A stretch of 64,000 nt of DNA from Mucilaginibacter boryungensis (GCF_015221995.1 NZ_JADFFM010000001.1:310001-374000), one strand, 5' to 3'; shown: positions 1-9,554, counted from the stretch's first letter. Translations and numbers: made by a program. Notes: generated by a model not told the origin, from the sequence alone.

Positions 1-2
1 CT

Positions 3-1232
3 GCTAATCATTTACTTACCAAAGTTAATCTGGCATTAGGTTTATTTGACGACGCAATCGCATCGGCCACAGCCGTAATTAATGGTCCTTATCATTTAAT
101 GACCAGCCGTTTTGGTATTGTAGCTAATGACGCAACCAGGAACGTGATATGGGATCTGCACCGTCCGGAAAATAAATCGTTAGGCTCAAATACTGAAGCT
201 ATATTAAACGTAATTGACCGTGAAACCTTAGACGGCGCTACACCAAACGGTTCGCAAATTATGCGTAACAATATACCTATGTGGCATAACGGTACTATTT
301 TAACACCTGTTGGCCACAAACCGGGTATTGTTGACGCGGTAACCGCCGAATTCCCCCTCACATTGTATTATGGCCGTGGTATTGGCCGTGCCCGCCCTAC
401 ATCATACGCCACACAAGCTATATGGGCTGATAGCGGCCCTGATTTGCGCCACGCACCGGGTAACTGGATAAACATGACAGACCTTGTTTACAATAATGCT
501 GCATTAAAAACATCCGATCCTTCGGCTTATGGCCAACATCTGGTGCAATATACAGCAGCTACAGTGAACAGTGTTTTCCTGAATGGGGCAAAGGATACCA
601 TACGTGCGTGGTTTAGCTGGCCGCATTACAAAATATTTGTAAACCCTGGTGGTGTTAATGTTTTAACCTCAGCATCCGACAAATGGTGGAGCCCGCCGCG
701 CGGCACCAATACAGATTGGTACATCTTCCGCGAAGCGGAAACGTATATCTTACGTGCTGAAGCATATGTGTGGAAAGGGCAGACCGCTTTAGCTATGGCC
801 GATTTAAACGTAGTAAGGGCGCGTGCGCAAGCCACACTATTCACCGATCCGTCCAAGATCAATATCGGTACCATACTTGACGAGCGCCAAAGGGAATTAT
901 ATTGGGAAGAACCGCGTAAAACCGAACTTACCCGTATAGCTTTCATTTTTGCACAAACAGGTATACCATCATACACCGGTAAGGTTTACAACACGGCTAA
1001 TTTTTCGACCGATAATTTCTTCTACGATCGTATTATGGCCAAGAACGATTTTTACCGGAACCCTGCGGTTGTTACCAACTCGGGTAATCACTTTACCATT
1101 TCGCCTTATCACGTATTGTGGCCAATCCCGCAATCGGATATTGATTTGAATATTAACGGGCACCTTAATCAAAACAAAGGATATGCAGGCTCGGAAACGA
1201 ATGTGCCGGCGCTTGATCACATAGTGCCATAG
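3..1232 (+). CDS. SusD/RagB-family outer-membrane glycan-binding lipoprotein, C-terminal part
   Basis: The gene runs off the left edge: the reading frame is open from base 3, before the first ATG at 99, and reads [19 protein letters not shown]. About 409 residues are present. SusD proteins are surface lipoproteins that bind a glycan and sit over a SusC transporter. Support is the TPR-like helix with [18 protein letters not shown] (about residues 240-260), the [15 protein letters not shown] block and the closing [12 protein letters not shown], all typical of the SusD C-terminal half. The signal peptide and lipobox are outside the window. A strong terminator follows. This is a different copy from the SusD at 55-56.8 kb and so belongs to another glycan locus to the left. 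Family assignment is secure; the ligand is unknown. Confidence 0.93.
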   Translation, partial: ANHLLTKVNLALGLFDDAIASATAVINGPYHLMTSRFGIVANDATRNVIWDLHRPENKSLGSNTEAILNVIDRETLDGATPNGSQIMRNNIPMWHNGTILTPVGHKPGIVDAVTAEFPLTLYYGRGIGRARPTSYATQAIWADSGPDLRHAPGNWINMTDLVYNNAALKTSDPSAYGQHLVQYTAATVNSVFLNGAKDTIRAWFSWPHYKIFVNPGGVNVLTSASDKWWSPPRGTNTDWYIFREAETYILRAEAYVWKGQTALAMADLNVVRARAQATLFTDPSKINIGTILDERQRELYWEEPRKTELTRIAFIFAQTGIPSYTGKVYNTANFSTDNFFYDRIMAKNDFYRNPAVVTNSGNHFTISPYHVLWPIPQSDIDLNINGHLNQNKGYAGSETNVPALDHIVP

Positions 1233-1278
1233 CACAAAAGATAAACTAAACCTTATACAATTTAGTTTTATAAATGGG

Positions 1279-1312
1279 AGGCCCTTAGTCGTAATAGCTA
1301 AGGGCCTTTTTT
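1279..1312 (+). terminator. Rho-independent terminator after the SusD-like gene
   Basis: A perfect 10-bp stem (AGGCCCTTAG, 1279-1288, paired with 1298-1307) has a 9-base loop and is followed by a T run. Confidence 0.9.
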
Positions 1313-1340
1313 GTGGCCAATGCAATTTAAAAATCTAACC

Positions 1341-1443
1341 TGTCATTTCGACGAACCCGTAGGGCATAGTGATGGCGTGAGGAGAAATCTTATACGCGAG
1401 ATAATTATGTAGAAGATTTTTTTCGTTTCTCGTCGAAATGACA
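1341..1443. repeat. Interspersed inverted repeat, type TGTCATTTCGACGA
   Basis: TGTCATTTCGACGA at 1341-1354 is exactly inverted at 1430-1443. Between them lies GAGGAGAAATCTTA with an imperfect partner around 1412-1429. There is no coding potential. The element lies in the convergent gap between the SusD-like gene and a glycosyltransferase, as expected of REP or MITE-like elements in this family of bacteria. Confidence 0.75.
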
Positions 1444-1448
1444 CTAAT

Positions 1449-2207
1449 TTAATCGTTAGTGGTTTTGTGCCACAACTTATGCCAGCCCAGTTTGGCTGCA
1501 ATTACCACATGGTTTAATAGCGTGGGGATTAAACCGTAATGTCGTTTCATAATGTCGAAACGCTCGTTTAAACTTTGGCGATGGCGTTTTTTGGACATGC
1601 CGCCTACCAAGTATCTGGCTACATAACCATCAATCTTCACTATCTTTTTGGCTTTCTTAGCCGCGCGAATGATCCAGTCGATGTCTGAACTTAACTGGTA
1701 TTGGCGGTCATAAGGTTCAGCCAATTCCCGGCGGATATAAATGGCCTGGTGACTAACACTCATGCCATATTTAAAATCGCGCCAGGTGAAGTTTTCGGGC
1801 ACTCTATGCCGGCGCCGGCCAAGACTTTCTAACCGGTCGTTTATCATTTCGGTTTCGCCATAATAAATATCGGCACCCGGGCTGGTAACAAATACTTTGG
1901 CTACGGTATCGTTACTATAAAACTCGTCGCCGCTGTTCATAAATATCACATAGTCACCGGTAGCCGCGGCCAGGCCTTTGTTCATGGCGTCATAAATACC
2001 TTCATCCGTTTCGCTGATGAGTTTGCTTATGCGGTCTTGGTATTTGCTGATGACATCAAGTGTTCCATCGGTTGAAAGGCCATCTATTATTATATATTCA
2101 ATATTTGGATGGGTTTGATTGATGACCGAAAGCATTGTGCGTTCAATATCCTTTACATTATTGTAAACAATGGTAATAACCGATAGGACAGGTGCAACAG
2201 GGGGCAT
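1449..2207 (-). CDS. Family 2 glycosyltransferase (WcaE-like)
   Basis: A 252-residue GT-A fold glycosyltransferase, expected to move a sugar from a nucleotide donor to a lipid-linked or polysaccharide acceptor at the cytoplasmic face of the membrane. Visible are the N-terminal nucleotide-binding strand (LSVITIVYNN), the IDGLSTDGT segment, the ETDEGIYDAMNKG block of colanic-acid-type WcaE enzymes and the metal-binding stretch MNSGDEF. Its ATG (2205-2207) directly follows the TAA of the upstream gene at 2208-2210, so the two are almost certainly translationally coupled. Donor and acceptor cannot be read from the sequence. No terminator is visible downstream; the gene ends 6 bases from an inverted repeat. 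Confidence 0.9.
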   Translation of the reverse strand: MPPVAPVLSVITIVYNNVKDIERTMLSVINQTHPNIEYIIIDGLSTDGTLDVISKYQDRISKLISETDEGIYDAMNKGLAAATGDYVIFMNSGDEFYSNDTVAKVFVTSPGADIYYGETEMINDRLESLGRRRHRVPENFTWRDFKYGMSVSHQAIYIRRELAEPYDRQYQLSSDIDWIIRAAKKAKKIVKIDGYVARYLVGGMSKKRHRQSLNERFDIMKRHYGLIPTLLNHVVIAAKLGWHKLWHKTTND

Positions 2208-3464
2208 TTAAAGTAAGGATTTATAAAGGGCAATATACTTATCCGCTACTATTTCATTAGTGAAATTTTGCAGCACTTTATTGCGGGCATTAACGGCTAA
2301 AGTTTGCGCGTTGGAACTATCCAGCACAAAACGTATCCCCGCGGCAAAATCGGCCGAAGATTTGTATTCGGCAAGATAACCGTTTTGCAAATGATCTACC
2401 ATATCTGGTATACCTCCAGTATTAAACGCAACCACAGGCGTACCGCAAGCCAGCGCTTCCATTACCGTGTTAGGCAGGTTATCTTCAATAGCAGGCGTTA
2501 CAAAAACATCTGCCAGGCTGTAGAGTTCGGCAATATCATACTGCGAATTGATCACGTTCAGTTCATATACCTTAAAAGGTAATACAGTTACGTCAAATAA
2601 CTTATTTTTTCCAAAGATAACTATCTCTACTTCATCGGTATAAGTATCTCTTAGCTTCTCTAAAGCCTCTATAAGGTAAACTATACCTTTGCGGCGGTCC
2701 ATAATATTGGCAGCCCCAAAAAGAATGATCTTTTTATGAGGTGGTATTCCCCATTTCTGACGGGTAACATTATTATTCTTCGGTGAAAAAATTTCGGTAT
2801 CGATAGGGTTAGGTATAGCTTCTATTCGGTAACCTTTCAGCAACGAACTTTGCCGGGCCGTATCGGCCAGCCAGTTGCTGCAGGTTACAAACACGATACT
2901 TTCGGTATCAGATAGTAAGTGCATTTTGCGTAGCCAGCCCTTATTAGACAGGTCTTTTGCATCGGGGTCTTTCAGCATCCAGCAGTAACCACATTGATGT
3001 AAAAAATGATTGCAATCGCCGGCGTAATGGCAGCCGCCGGTAAAGGCCCACATATCGTGCAGGGTCCATACCACCGGTTTACCCAGCCGCACTAATCTAA
3101 TTAAGTCATTGGTAGAAAGAAAGCCCTGGTTGATCCAATGCAGATGCAGCAGATCGGCATTTTTTACTAGCGCTTCGCCTGAGATATCTGTGCCCCGTTT
3201 AGCGGTAGAGAAGGCAAACCTTACCCATTTGGTATCTGCATCAAAAACAATAAAAGGAATCCGTTCGGCAAAAAAATTATAGGTTGCCCTTAGTTTGGCC
3301 CATATGCCTGTTGCGGTGGGATATACACGATCACCACCTGTCTGTTTTTTTTGTACCAGTAAGTGTGTGTCTACCTGTCTAAATTGCAAAGCCTTCAGCA
3401 AACGCATGCAAGCCGCGGGTGCTCCGCCACCGGCATCGGACGTGTTAATAAGGGTAACTTTCAT
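2208..3464 (-). CDS. Family 4 glycosyltransferase (WcaC-like)
   Basis: A 418-residue GT-B glycosyltransferase for surface polysaccharide assembly. The N-terminus MKVTLINTSDAGGGAPAA is the acceptor-side Rossmann strand with a glycine loop. HDMWAFTGGCHYAGDC followed by further Cys-rich sequence (about residues 120-150) is characteristic of the colanic-acid WcaC-like subgroup and may bind a metal. The C-terminal EDNLPNTVMEALACGTPVV carries the E-x7-E donor-binding motif of GT4. It is the first gene of a two-gene unit with the GT2 enzyme and is divergent from the acetyltransferase across a 99-bp gap that must hold both promoters. I could not place promoter boxes there with confidence. Confidence 0.92.
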   Translation of the reverse strand: MKVTLINTSDAGGGAPAACMRLLKALQFRQVDTHLLVQKKQTGGDRVYPTATGIWAKLRATYNFFAERIPFIVFDADTKWVRFAFSTAKRGTDISGEALVKNADLLHLHWINQGFLSTNDLIRLVRLGKPVVWTLHDMWAFTGGCHYAGDCNHFLHQCGYCWMLKDPDAKDLSNKGWLRKMHLLSDTESIVFVTCSNWLADTARQSSLLKGYRIEAIPNPIDTEIFSPKNNNVTRQKWGIPPHKKIILFGAANIMDRRKGIVYLIEALEKLRDTYTDEVEIVIFGKNKLFDVTVLPFKVYELNVINSQYDIAELYSLADVFVTPAIEDNLPNTVMEALACGTPVVAFNTGGIPDMVDHLQNGYLAEYKSSADFAAGIRFVLDSSNAQTLAVNARNKVLQNFTNEIVADKYIALYKSLL

Positions 3465-3563
3465 TCAGGCAATTGTATTTGCAGGCAATTATACTGATTA
3501 TAACAATGAAAATTTTACTTTTGGTGTTGGGCATCTGTAGTTAATTTATATCCCAAAGTTATA

Positions 3564-4097
3564 ATGGATTTTTTTACGTATTTGTTTTGCGACTGGAAAG
3601 CTAACCGTGGTAACCCCAAGGGAAAACTGGTGATGCTGATGTTTCGGTTGGTGCAATATGTGAACCGTTATCTTTTATTGAAGATCATTTTTATCCCATA
3701 CCTTATCTGGTACCGTTTTTTTGTGGAATGGGTGCTGTGTATTGAATTGCCCCGTAAACTAACTATAGGCAAAGGGCTGGCATTATATCACGGACAAGCG
3801 CTGGTAGTTAATTTAAGAACGATTATAGGCGAGAATTGCACGCTGCGTAACGGCATTACCATAGGCCACAAAAAACTGGCCGACGGCACCCTAAGCGGCA
3901 GCCCACGCATTGGTAACAATGTAGATATAGGGGCCAATGCCTGTATTATTGGCGATATAACCATTGGCGATAATGTAATAATAGGCGCCGGGGCGGTAGT
4001 GGTGAAAGATATACCGGCAAATAGTGTGGCGGTAGGTAACCCGGCAAGGTGCCTCACCCCAACCCCCTCCCAAGGAGAGGGAGTTAATGTGAATTAA
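3564..4097 (+). CDS. Hexapeptide-repeat O-acetyltransferase (WcaB/CysE-like)
   Basis: A 177-residue left-handed beta-helix acetyltransferase. The isoleucine-rich hexapeptide repeats run from about residue 75 to 160 (IGENCTLRNGITIGHK, IGNNVDIGANACIIGD, IGDNVIIGAGAVVVKD), ending in the VAVGNPAR turn common to CysE and WcaB proteins. The N-terminal part (MDFFTYLFCDWKANRG) resembles putative colanic acid acetyltransferases more than serine acetyltransferase. The sugar-enzyme neighbours support acetylation of a polysaccharide unit, probably with acetyl-CoA. The last 15 residues (CLTPTPSQGEGVNVN) are encoded by an interspersed repeat that begins at 4051, so the natural end of the family has been replaced by repeat sequence. 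Confidence 0.85.
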   Translation: MDFFTYLFCDWKANRGNPKGKLVMLMFRLVQYVNRYLLLKIIFIPYLIWYRFFVEWVLCIELPRKLTIGKGLALYHGQALVVNLRTIIGENCTLRNGITIGHKKLADGTLSGSPRIGNNVDIGANACIIGDITIGDNVIIGAGAVVVKDIPANSVAVGNPARCLTPTPSQGEGVNVN

Positions 4098-4144
4098 TTA
4101 TTAAACTCAAAAGTCCGCTCCTTTGGAGAGGATTTAGGTGAGGC
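4051..4144. repeat. Interspersed inverted repeat, type GCCTCACCCC...GGTGAGGC (copy 1)
   Basis: GCCTCACC (4051-4058) is inverted at 4137-4144. Inside are CTCCCAAGGAGAGG and CTCCTTTGGAGAGGATTTAGG. A second copy with the same ends and inner motifs lies at 24260-24354. This copy overlaps the last codons of the acetyltransferase and ends 2 bases before the ATG of the methyltransferase. Confidence 0.85.
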
Positions 4145-4146
4145 TT

Positions 4147-4893
4147 ATGGAGCAAAATTTAACAGACCGTAACTTTTGGAAGGCTTTTTGGGAATCGAAA
4201 AAAGACCTGATATTTTCTATTAAACCCGATTATTATTTCGGCAGCATTATGGCGAAGCTGATCACTGATAAGGGCGTAAAAACGGCTATTGAATTGGGGG
4301 GCTTCCCCGGCTATTATGCTACCTACCTGAAGAAATATCAGCATTTAGATACAACATTGTTTGATTATTATATAGACGAGGATATTATTAACCGCCTGCT
4401 GGAAAAGAACGGACTTAAACCCGGCGATATCCATATCATTGAATCAGACCTGTTTACTTATCAAACACAGCAATTGTATGATATGGTGCTTTCCTTTGGT
4501 TTGATAGAGCATTTCAGCGATACCAAAGATATTATCAGCCGCCACCTGCAGTTTTTGAAACCGGGTGGGGTGCTGTTTATCACGCTGCCAAACTTTAAAG
4601 GGGTTAACGGCTGGGTGCAGCGCAAGTTCGACCGTAGTAATTACGATAAGCACTTCATTGAAAGTATGAACCTGCAACTCCTGGCTCAAACATGCCGCGA
4701 TTTAGGTTTAACCGAAGTAGAATCATTTTATCATGGTAAATTCTCGGTATGGCTGGAGAACCGCGCCGAGCAAAGCGGTTTGGTGAAAGGTTTGGTGAAA
4801 ACCATTTGGCTGGCCGGAAAGGGGTTCACAAAAATTCTCCCGATAGAAACAAAGGTGTTTTCGCCATATATTGTTTTAAAGGCAATTAAGTAA
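4147..4893 (+). CDS. Class I SAM-dependent methyltransferase
   Basis: A 248-residue methyltransferase. Motif I is degenerate but present (KTAIELGGFPGYYATYL, about residues 40-57), and a motif II/III-like stretch reads MVLSFGLIEHFSDTKDI followed by FLKPGGVLFITLPN, the usual post-motif strand of small-molecule methyltransferases. I start at the ATG at 4147; an in-frame GTG at 4138 lies inside the interspersed repeat and has no protein-like sequence before MEQNLTDRNFW. It follows the acetyltransferase on the same strand and probably modifies a sugar or lipid in the same polysaccharide pathway, which is inference from position. The substrate is unknown. Confidence 0.85.
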   Translation: MEQNLTDRNFWKAFWESKKDLIFSIKPDYYFGSIMAKLITDKGVKTAIELGGFPGYYATYLKKYQHLDTTLFDYYIDEDIINRLLEKNGLKPGDIHIIESDLFTYQTQQLYDMVLSFGLIEHFSDTKDIISRHLQFLKPGGVLFITLPNFKGVNGWVQRKFDRSNYDKHFIESMNLQLLAQTCRDLGLTEVESFYHGKFSVWLENRAEQSGLVKGLVKTIWLAGKGFTKILPIETKVFSPYIVLKAIK

Positions 4894-4938
4894 ATTGCAA
4901 AGGACACTACGACTTCTATTATTAACTTATCAATAATT

Positions 4939-7900
4939 ATGAGAAAACTTTACCCTTTCTTATGTGCTTTGCTATTATCTGCATTTGTACACGCCCAAAG
5001 CCACGACGTTTACTTCACATCAAATCCAACCTTAACACCCGATGGCAAAACAGTGATCTTTAGTTTTGAAGGCGACCTTTGGAAAGCCGACGTAAGCAAC
5101 CCTGTAGCTACCCGGTTAACCGCCATGCAGGGCGAAGAGACCAGTCCGCGGGTATCACCTGATGGGCAATGGCTGGCATTTTCATCAAACCAGTATGGAA
5201 ATAACGATGTATATGTAATGCCTATGGGCGGTGGCGATATCAAACAGTTAACCTGGCACGATGCCAGCGACGAGGTGGATTCCTGGAGTTGGGATTCAAA
5301 AACCATTTACTTTACATCGGGCAGGTATAATAGCTTTTCTGAGTATAAGGTTAGTCGCGATGGGGGTACGCCGTCAAGATTGTTCGGTAACTATTTTAAC
5401 ACCATACACGGGGTGGTTGAACATCCCAAAACCGGCGAATTATTTTTTAGCGATACCTGGGAAAGCTATCGCTTCCCGCAGCGTAAGCATTATAAGGGGG
5501 CTTATAACCCCGATATCGAATCGTACAACCCCAAAACCAAAGCTTTTAAACAATATACCAATTGGATAGGTAAGGATTTTTGGACAACTATTGACCAAAA
5601 AGGCGATGTTTATTTCGTATCCGACGAGGCTAATGGCGAATACAACCTGTATACTTTCATCAACGGCAAAAAAACCGCGCTGACCGATTTTAAAACCTCT
5701 ATAAAACGCCCGTTTGTAAGCGCCAATGGAGAACGGGTGGTATTTGAAAAAGATTACCAACTGTATACTTATGATGTGGCCGGTAAAAAAGTACAGAAGT
5801 TGAACTTTACCATCTTCCGCAACAATGTATTACCTAAAGAACAGGAGTTTGAGATAGCCGGGCATATTGAAGCCATGGACTTATCGGTCGATGGCAAAAA
5901 GATGGCCTTTGTATCGCGTGGTGAATTGTTTGTAAGCGATGCCGAAGGCAAATTCATCCGCCAAATTCAACGCGGCAATAGTGAGCGTGTAACTGAGGTG
6001 AAATGGATGCCTGATAACCGTACGCTGATTTACTGCCGTACAGTTGGCGGTTACCCCAACCTATTCACCATTGCTGCCGATGGTACCGGCACTGAAAAGC
6101 AGTTAACCAGTGATAAAGGAACCGACCGCCTGATGACGGTTGATAAAACCCATACCCATGCCGTTTATCTGAGCGGCCGTAACGAGGTAAGGCTAATCAA
6201 CCTGAAAACAATGGAGAACAAAACCATTGTAAAGGATGAACTGTGGGGTTTCCAAAACTCGCAGCCGGGCTTTTCGCCTAATGGCGAATATGTGATATAT
6301 ACTGCCATCCGCAATTTTGAACAGGATATTTTTGTATACAAGATCAGCAATGGCAAAATCACCAACCTAACCAACACCGGCGTTACTGAAAGTGAACCGG
6401 TATGGTCGCCCGATGGCAAGTATATTTTTTTTGCTTCCTCGCTGACGCATCCCCAGTACCCATACGGGTCAACCGATGCGCACATTTATCGTATGCCGCT
6501 GCAAAAATATGATGAGTACTTCCGCCTGAACAAGTTTAACGACTTATTTAACGAGGTTAAAAAAGACAGTACCGACACCCAGAAAAAACTGGTGGCCTTA
6601 AAACTTGACGATAAAAAACCGTCGGTACAGCCTACGCCAAAAGCGCCTGCTGATATTATGATCGACACTGAAGATATTATGAAGCGCCTGGAGCGGATCA
6701 GTCCGGCATTTGGCATACAGCGTTCGCTTGATGTGATACAGAAAGGCGAGAAAACTTTTGTTTATTACGCATCAAATCATGGCGAGGGCAAGCCGGCTAT
6801 TTACCGCACTACCTTAGAACCTTTTGAGGCCAACAAAACTGAAAAGGTAATGGGCGCCGACTTTTTTGGTTACGATATTGTAAAAGGTGCCGATAAATTT
6901 TACATGCTGGCCAATGGCAACATTTATAAACTAAATATTGATCAAAATAAGGTGGACAAAGTGGATATGAACTATCATTTTGACCGCAACCTGGCTGGTG
7001 AGTTTGCCCAAATGTTTGACGAAAGTTGGGCAGGTTTAGATGAGAACTATTACGATGGCAGTTTCCACGGCGCAAACTGGGCCAAAGTGCACGATGATTA
7101 TAAAGCGTTTATTCCCTATGTAAATAACCGCGCCGATTTACGCCTGTTATTAAACGATATGCTGGGCGAGCTGAACTCATCGCACCAGGGCTTTAACTCG
7201 TCAGGGGCTGAGGAACGTCCTTACCTGCGTTACCGTACCATGGAAACTGGGATAGTATTTGATAACGACGACCCATATAAAGTAACACAGATTATAAAAG
7301 ACAGCAATGCCGATAGAAAAGGTATAAACATACAACCAGGCGACCGCCTGAAAGCAGTGAACGGCATAGCTGTTGATGAAAAGATGGACCGTAATTTCTA
7401 TTTCACCAAACCATCACTGGATGCTGAACTGGAATTGACCTTTGAGCGCGGAGGAAAAAATATCACTTCGAAATTACATCCTGAAGCATCAGGGCAGTTT
7501 AAAGGCGACCTGTATGATGACTGGATAGATCATAACAAAAAAGAGGTGGAGCAAAAAAGCAAAAACCGTATTGCTTATGCTTATATGAAAGATATGTCGG
7601 GCCAGGCATTGGAAAAGTTCCTGACTGATATGGTGGACGACGCTTACAAAAAAGATGCCCTGATATTGGATTTGCGCTATAATACCGGCGGCAACGTGCA
7701 CGACGGCGTACTGCAATTTTTATCCCAGCGCCCTTATTTACAATGGCAATACCGGGGCGGCGCTAAAACCCCGCAGCCAAATTTTGGGCCGGCAGCCAAA
7801 CCTATCGTTTTGCTGGTGAACGAACAAACCCTGAGCGATGGAGAAATGACAGCCACCGGCTTCAAATCGCTTGGTTTGGGTAAGATCATCGGCACGGAAA

Positions 7901-8118
7901 CCTACCGTTGGATCATTTTCACCAGCGCCAAAGGGTTGGTTGATGGCTCAAGCTATCGGGTACCTGCCTGGGGCTGTTTTACCCTTGATGGCCAGGATAT
8001 TGAGAAAACCGGCGTCAAACCAGATATCAACATTAAAACCGGCTTTACCGACAGGCTGAACAACAACGACCCGCAGTTGGACAAAGCCATTAATGAAATA
8101 ATGGGACAGTTGAAATAG
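4939..8118 (+). CDS. Secreted S41-family protease, tricorn-like with N-terminal beta-propeller
   Basis: A 1059-residue exported protease. A signal peptide (MRKLYPFLCALLLSAFVHAQ) is followed by PD40/WD40-type propeller repeats over about residues 25-560 (TSPRVSPDGQWLAFSS, SEPVWSPDGKYIFFAS), a helical linker rich in Lys and Pro, a core domain with GELNSSHQGF (His749), a PDZ domain at about 765-850 (GINIQPGDRLKAVNGI) and the S41 domain. NEQTLSDGEM places the nucleophile at Ser966, matching tricorn protease architecture; the His and Ser are both present, so it should be active. Tricorn family members degrade oligopeptides; here the location is periplasmic. It stands alone and ends at a bidirectional terminator. 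Confidence 0.93.
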   Translation: MRKLYPFLCALLLSAFVHAQSHDVYFTSNPTLTPDGKTVIFSFEGDLWKADVSNPVATRLTAMQGEETSPRVSPDGQWLAFSSNQYGNNDVYVMPMGGGDIKQLTWHDASDEVDSWSWDSKTIYFTSGRYNSFSEYKVSRDGGTPSRLFGNYFNTIHGVVEHPKTGELFFSDTWESYRFPQRKHYKGAYNPDIESYNPKTKAFKQYTNWIGKDFWTTIDQKGDVYFVSDEANGEYNLYTFINGKKTALTDFKTSIKRPFVSANGERVVFEKDYQLYTYDVAGKKVQKLNFTIFRNNVLPKEQEFEIAGHIEAMDLSVDGKKMAFVSRGELFVSDAEGKFIRQIQRGNSERVTEVKWMPDNRTLIYCRTVGGYPNLFTIAADGTGTEKQLTSDKGTDRLMTVDKTHTHAVYLSGRNEVRLINLKTMENKTIVKDELWGFQNSQPGFSPNGEYVIYTAIRNFEQDIFVYKISNGKITNLTNTGVTESEPVWSPDGKYIFFASSLTHPQYPYGSTDAHIYRMPLQKYDEYFRLNKFNDLFNEVKKDSTDTQKKLVALKLDDKKPSVQPTPKAPADIMIDTEDIMKRLERISPAFGIQRSLDVIQKGEKTFVYYASNHGEGKPAIYRTTLEPFEANKTEKVMGADFFGYDIVKGADKFYMLANGNIYKLNIDQNKVDKVDMNYHFDRNLAGEFAQMFDESWAGLDENYYDGSFHGANWAKVHDDYKAFIPYVNNRADLRLLLNDMLGELNSSHQGFNSSGAEERPYLRYRTMETGIVFDNDDPYKVTQIIKDSNADRKGINIQPGDRLKAVNGIAVDEKMDRNFYFTKPSLDAELELTFERGGKNITSKLHPEASGQFKGDLYDDWIDHNKKEVEQKSKNRIAYAYMKDMSGQALEKFLTDMVDDAYKKDALILDLRYNTGGNVHDGVLQFLSQRPYLQWQYRGGAKTPQPNFGPAAKPIVLLVNEQTLSDGEMTATGFKSLGLGKIIGTETYRWIIFTSAKGLVDGSSYRVPAWGCFTLDGQDIEKTGVKPDINIKTGFTDRLNNNDPQLDKAINEIMGQLK

Positions 8119-8141
8119 GTGAGTCCAAAAGACCGGAAGAT

Positions 8142-8177
8142 AAAAGAGCGCCCCCGAGGAAATCGGGGCGCTCTTTT
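8142..8177. terminator. Bidirectional terminator between the S41 protease and anmK
   Basis: The stem AAAAGAGCGCC(C)CCGA / TCGGGGCGCTCTTTT has one bulged C and carries A and T runs on opposite sides. It lies between convergent genes. Confidence 0.85.
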
Positions 8178-8236
8178 ATTATATCCCTCCCATGGGAAGG
8201 GAATTGCGCGCCCATACTTATTCGTTATCTTGAAGG

Positions 8237-9430
8237 TTATCCCGCAAAACTAAATTTACCCATCAGCACCGCAGGATTATTGCCAATAATCAGCGGTTCG
8301 CCCACCAAAGCTTCGTTGCCCAGCAATGCAAAAAGAATAGCCTCCTTAGCATCAGGATCAATACCCAAATAATCTGTATTGCTAATAATAGCCGGGGCGA
8401 GGGCCTTAGTTAGTCTGTCAACTATAAACCGGTTTTTAGCACCGCCGCCACTTATTAAAATACGCTGAGCCGATTGCATGCCGTTATCGTTTACAAAACT
8501 AACAATGCTTTGTACAGTAAAGGCGCTAAGAGTAGCGACAATATCTTGCGGGGGTATTTCTATAGTTCCCGATTGTTGTTGTGCTTTAGCAAGATAATCT
8601 AAACTAAATAGTTCGGGCCCGGTGGTTTTGGGGGCTTTGGCTTTAAAAAACGGATCGGCAAGCAGGGCTTGCAATAAATTATCATTCACCGTTCCCGACA
8701 AGGCAATTTTTGAATCCTCATCATACGGTTTGTCAAAATATTTACGGCAGGCAGCATCTATTAGGGTGTTGCCAGGGCCGGTATCGCAGCAAATAATTTG
8801 GTTGGTGTTGCCATTGCCCGGTAGCCAGGTAAGGTTAGCAATACCGCCAATGTTAAGCAGTATGCGGTTTTCACCAGATTGGCTGCCAAATATCACATCG
8901 CCATACAAAGCCAGGGGTGCACCCTCACCACCGGCGGCGATATGCTTCTGGCGGAAATCGCTGATGGTAAGTATCCCGGTTTTAACCGCTATGTGGTCGC
9001 CATCGCCAATTTGCAGGGTGGCGTTTGGATAACCGGCTAAACCATGAAGGCGTTGAGGGGCATGGTATATAGTTTGGCCGTGGCTGGCAATAAAATCAAC
9101 ACTGGCGGGCGCAACATTCCACTGTTTTAGCATTTTCAAAATTAGTTGTGCATGGAAAGAACCTATATAAGCATTCAATAGGCATAATTTTTCCAGGTCG
9201 ACAGTTTTTTTTGCAAACAGTTGATGGATGTCGGCCTTAAAATCATTTTGATAGGGGACGGTGGTAAATTCCAGCAGTTGGAATTTAGTGGCCATTCCGT
9301 GGCCGCTGAACCGGCACAAGGCAATATCCAACCCATCCAGCGAGGTGCCCGACATGAGGCCGATAGCCAAACGTTCGGGTTTTTGCGCAATAGTAAAAAG
9401 GTGTTGCAGATTATGGTTTAAAACAGGCAT
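8237..9430 (-). CDS. anmK: Anhydro-N-acetylmuramic acid kinase
   Basis: A 397-residue ASKHA-fold kinase that opens and phosphorylates 1,6-anhydro-MurNAc released from the cell wall, giving MurNAc-6-phosphate in the cytoplasm. The phosphate-binding loop IGLMSGTSLDGLDIALC (about residues 22-38) is the family signature; FIASHGQTIYHAP, LLNIGGIANLTWLPG, CCDTGPGNTLIDA and LISGGGAKN follow in the expected order. Length is normal for the family. It is divergent from the nagB fusion across a 124-bp gap; both act in amino-sugar recycling, so the pair is functionally coherent. No N-acetylmuramate etherase (murQ) is seen in the window. Confidence 0.96.
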   Translation of the reverse strand: MPVLNHNLQHLFTIAQKPERLAIGLMSGTSLDGLDIALCRFSGHGMATKFQLLEFTTVPYQNDFKADIHQLFAKKTVDLEKLCLLNAYIGSFHAQLILKMLKQWNVAPASVDFIASHGQTIYHAPQRLHGLAGYPNATLQIGDGDHIAVKTGILTISDFRQKHIAAGGEGAPLALYGDVIFGSQSGENRILLNIGGIANLTWLPGNGNTNQIICCDTGPGNTLIDAACRKYFDKPYDEDSKIALSGTVNDNLLQALLADPFFKAKAPKTTGPELFSLDYLAKAQQQSGTIEIPPQDIVATLSAFTVQSIVSFVNDNGMQSAQRILISGGGAKNRFIVDRLTKALAPAIISNTDYLGIDPDAKEAILFALLGNEALVGEPLIIGNNPAVLMGKFSFAG

Positions 9431-9497
9431 AATAAGAGCTAATATACAATGTCCACTGATATTGTATAAATTATTATGTATTGTTTACCCTAACTTA

Positions 9498-9505
9498 TAT
9501 ATTTG
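9498..9505 (+). promoter_or_regulatory. Candidate -7 box for nagB
   Basis: TATATTTG fits the Bacteroidota TAnnTTTG box and lies 49 bases before the nagB ATG. No good TTTG element at the usual spacing was found upstream. Confidence 0.4.
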
Positions 9506-9554
9506 CTGCTCCGCCCTATTTCTTAACCCAAAATCAAAAAGACCATCTACCACT

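Noticed and set aside
8184..8202. TCCCTCCCATGGGAAGGGA as another repeat copy
   Set aside because: Only a short palindrome; it lacks the CCTCACC/GGTGAGG ends of the family.
9261..9554. N-terminal extension of the NagB fusion by 98 residues
   Set aside because: This stretch is antisense to anmK and the intergenic region; NagB homology begins at MARLNLLEETRYEKL (9555).
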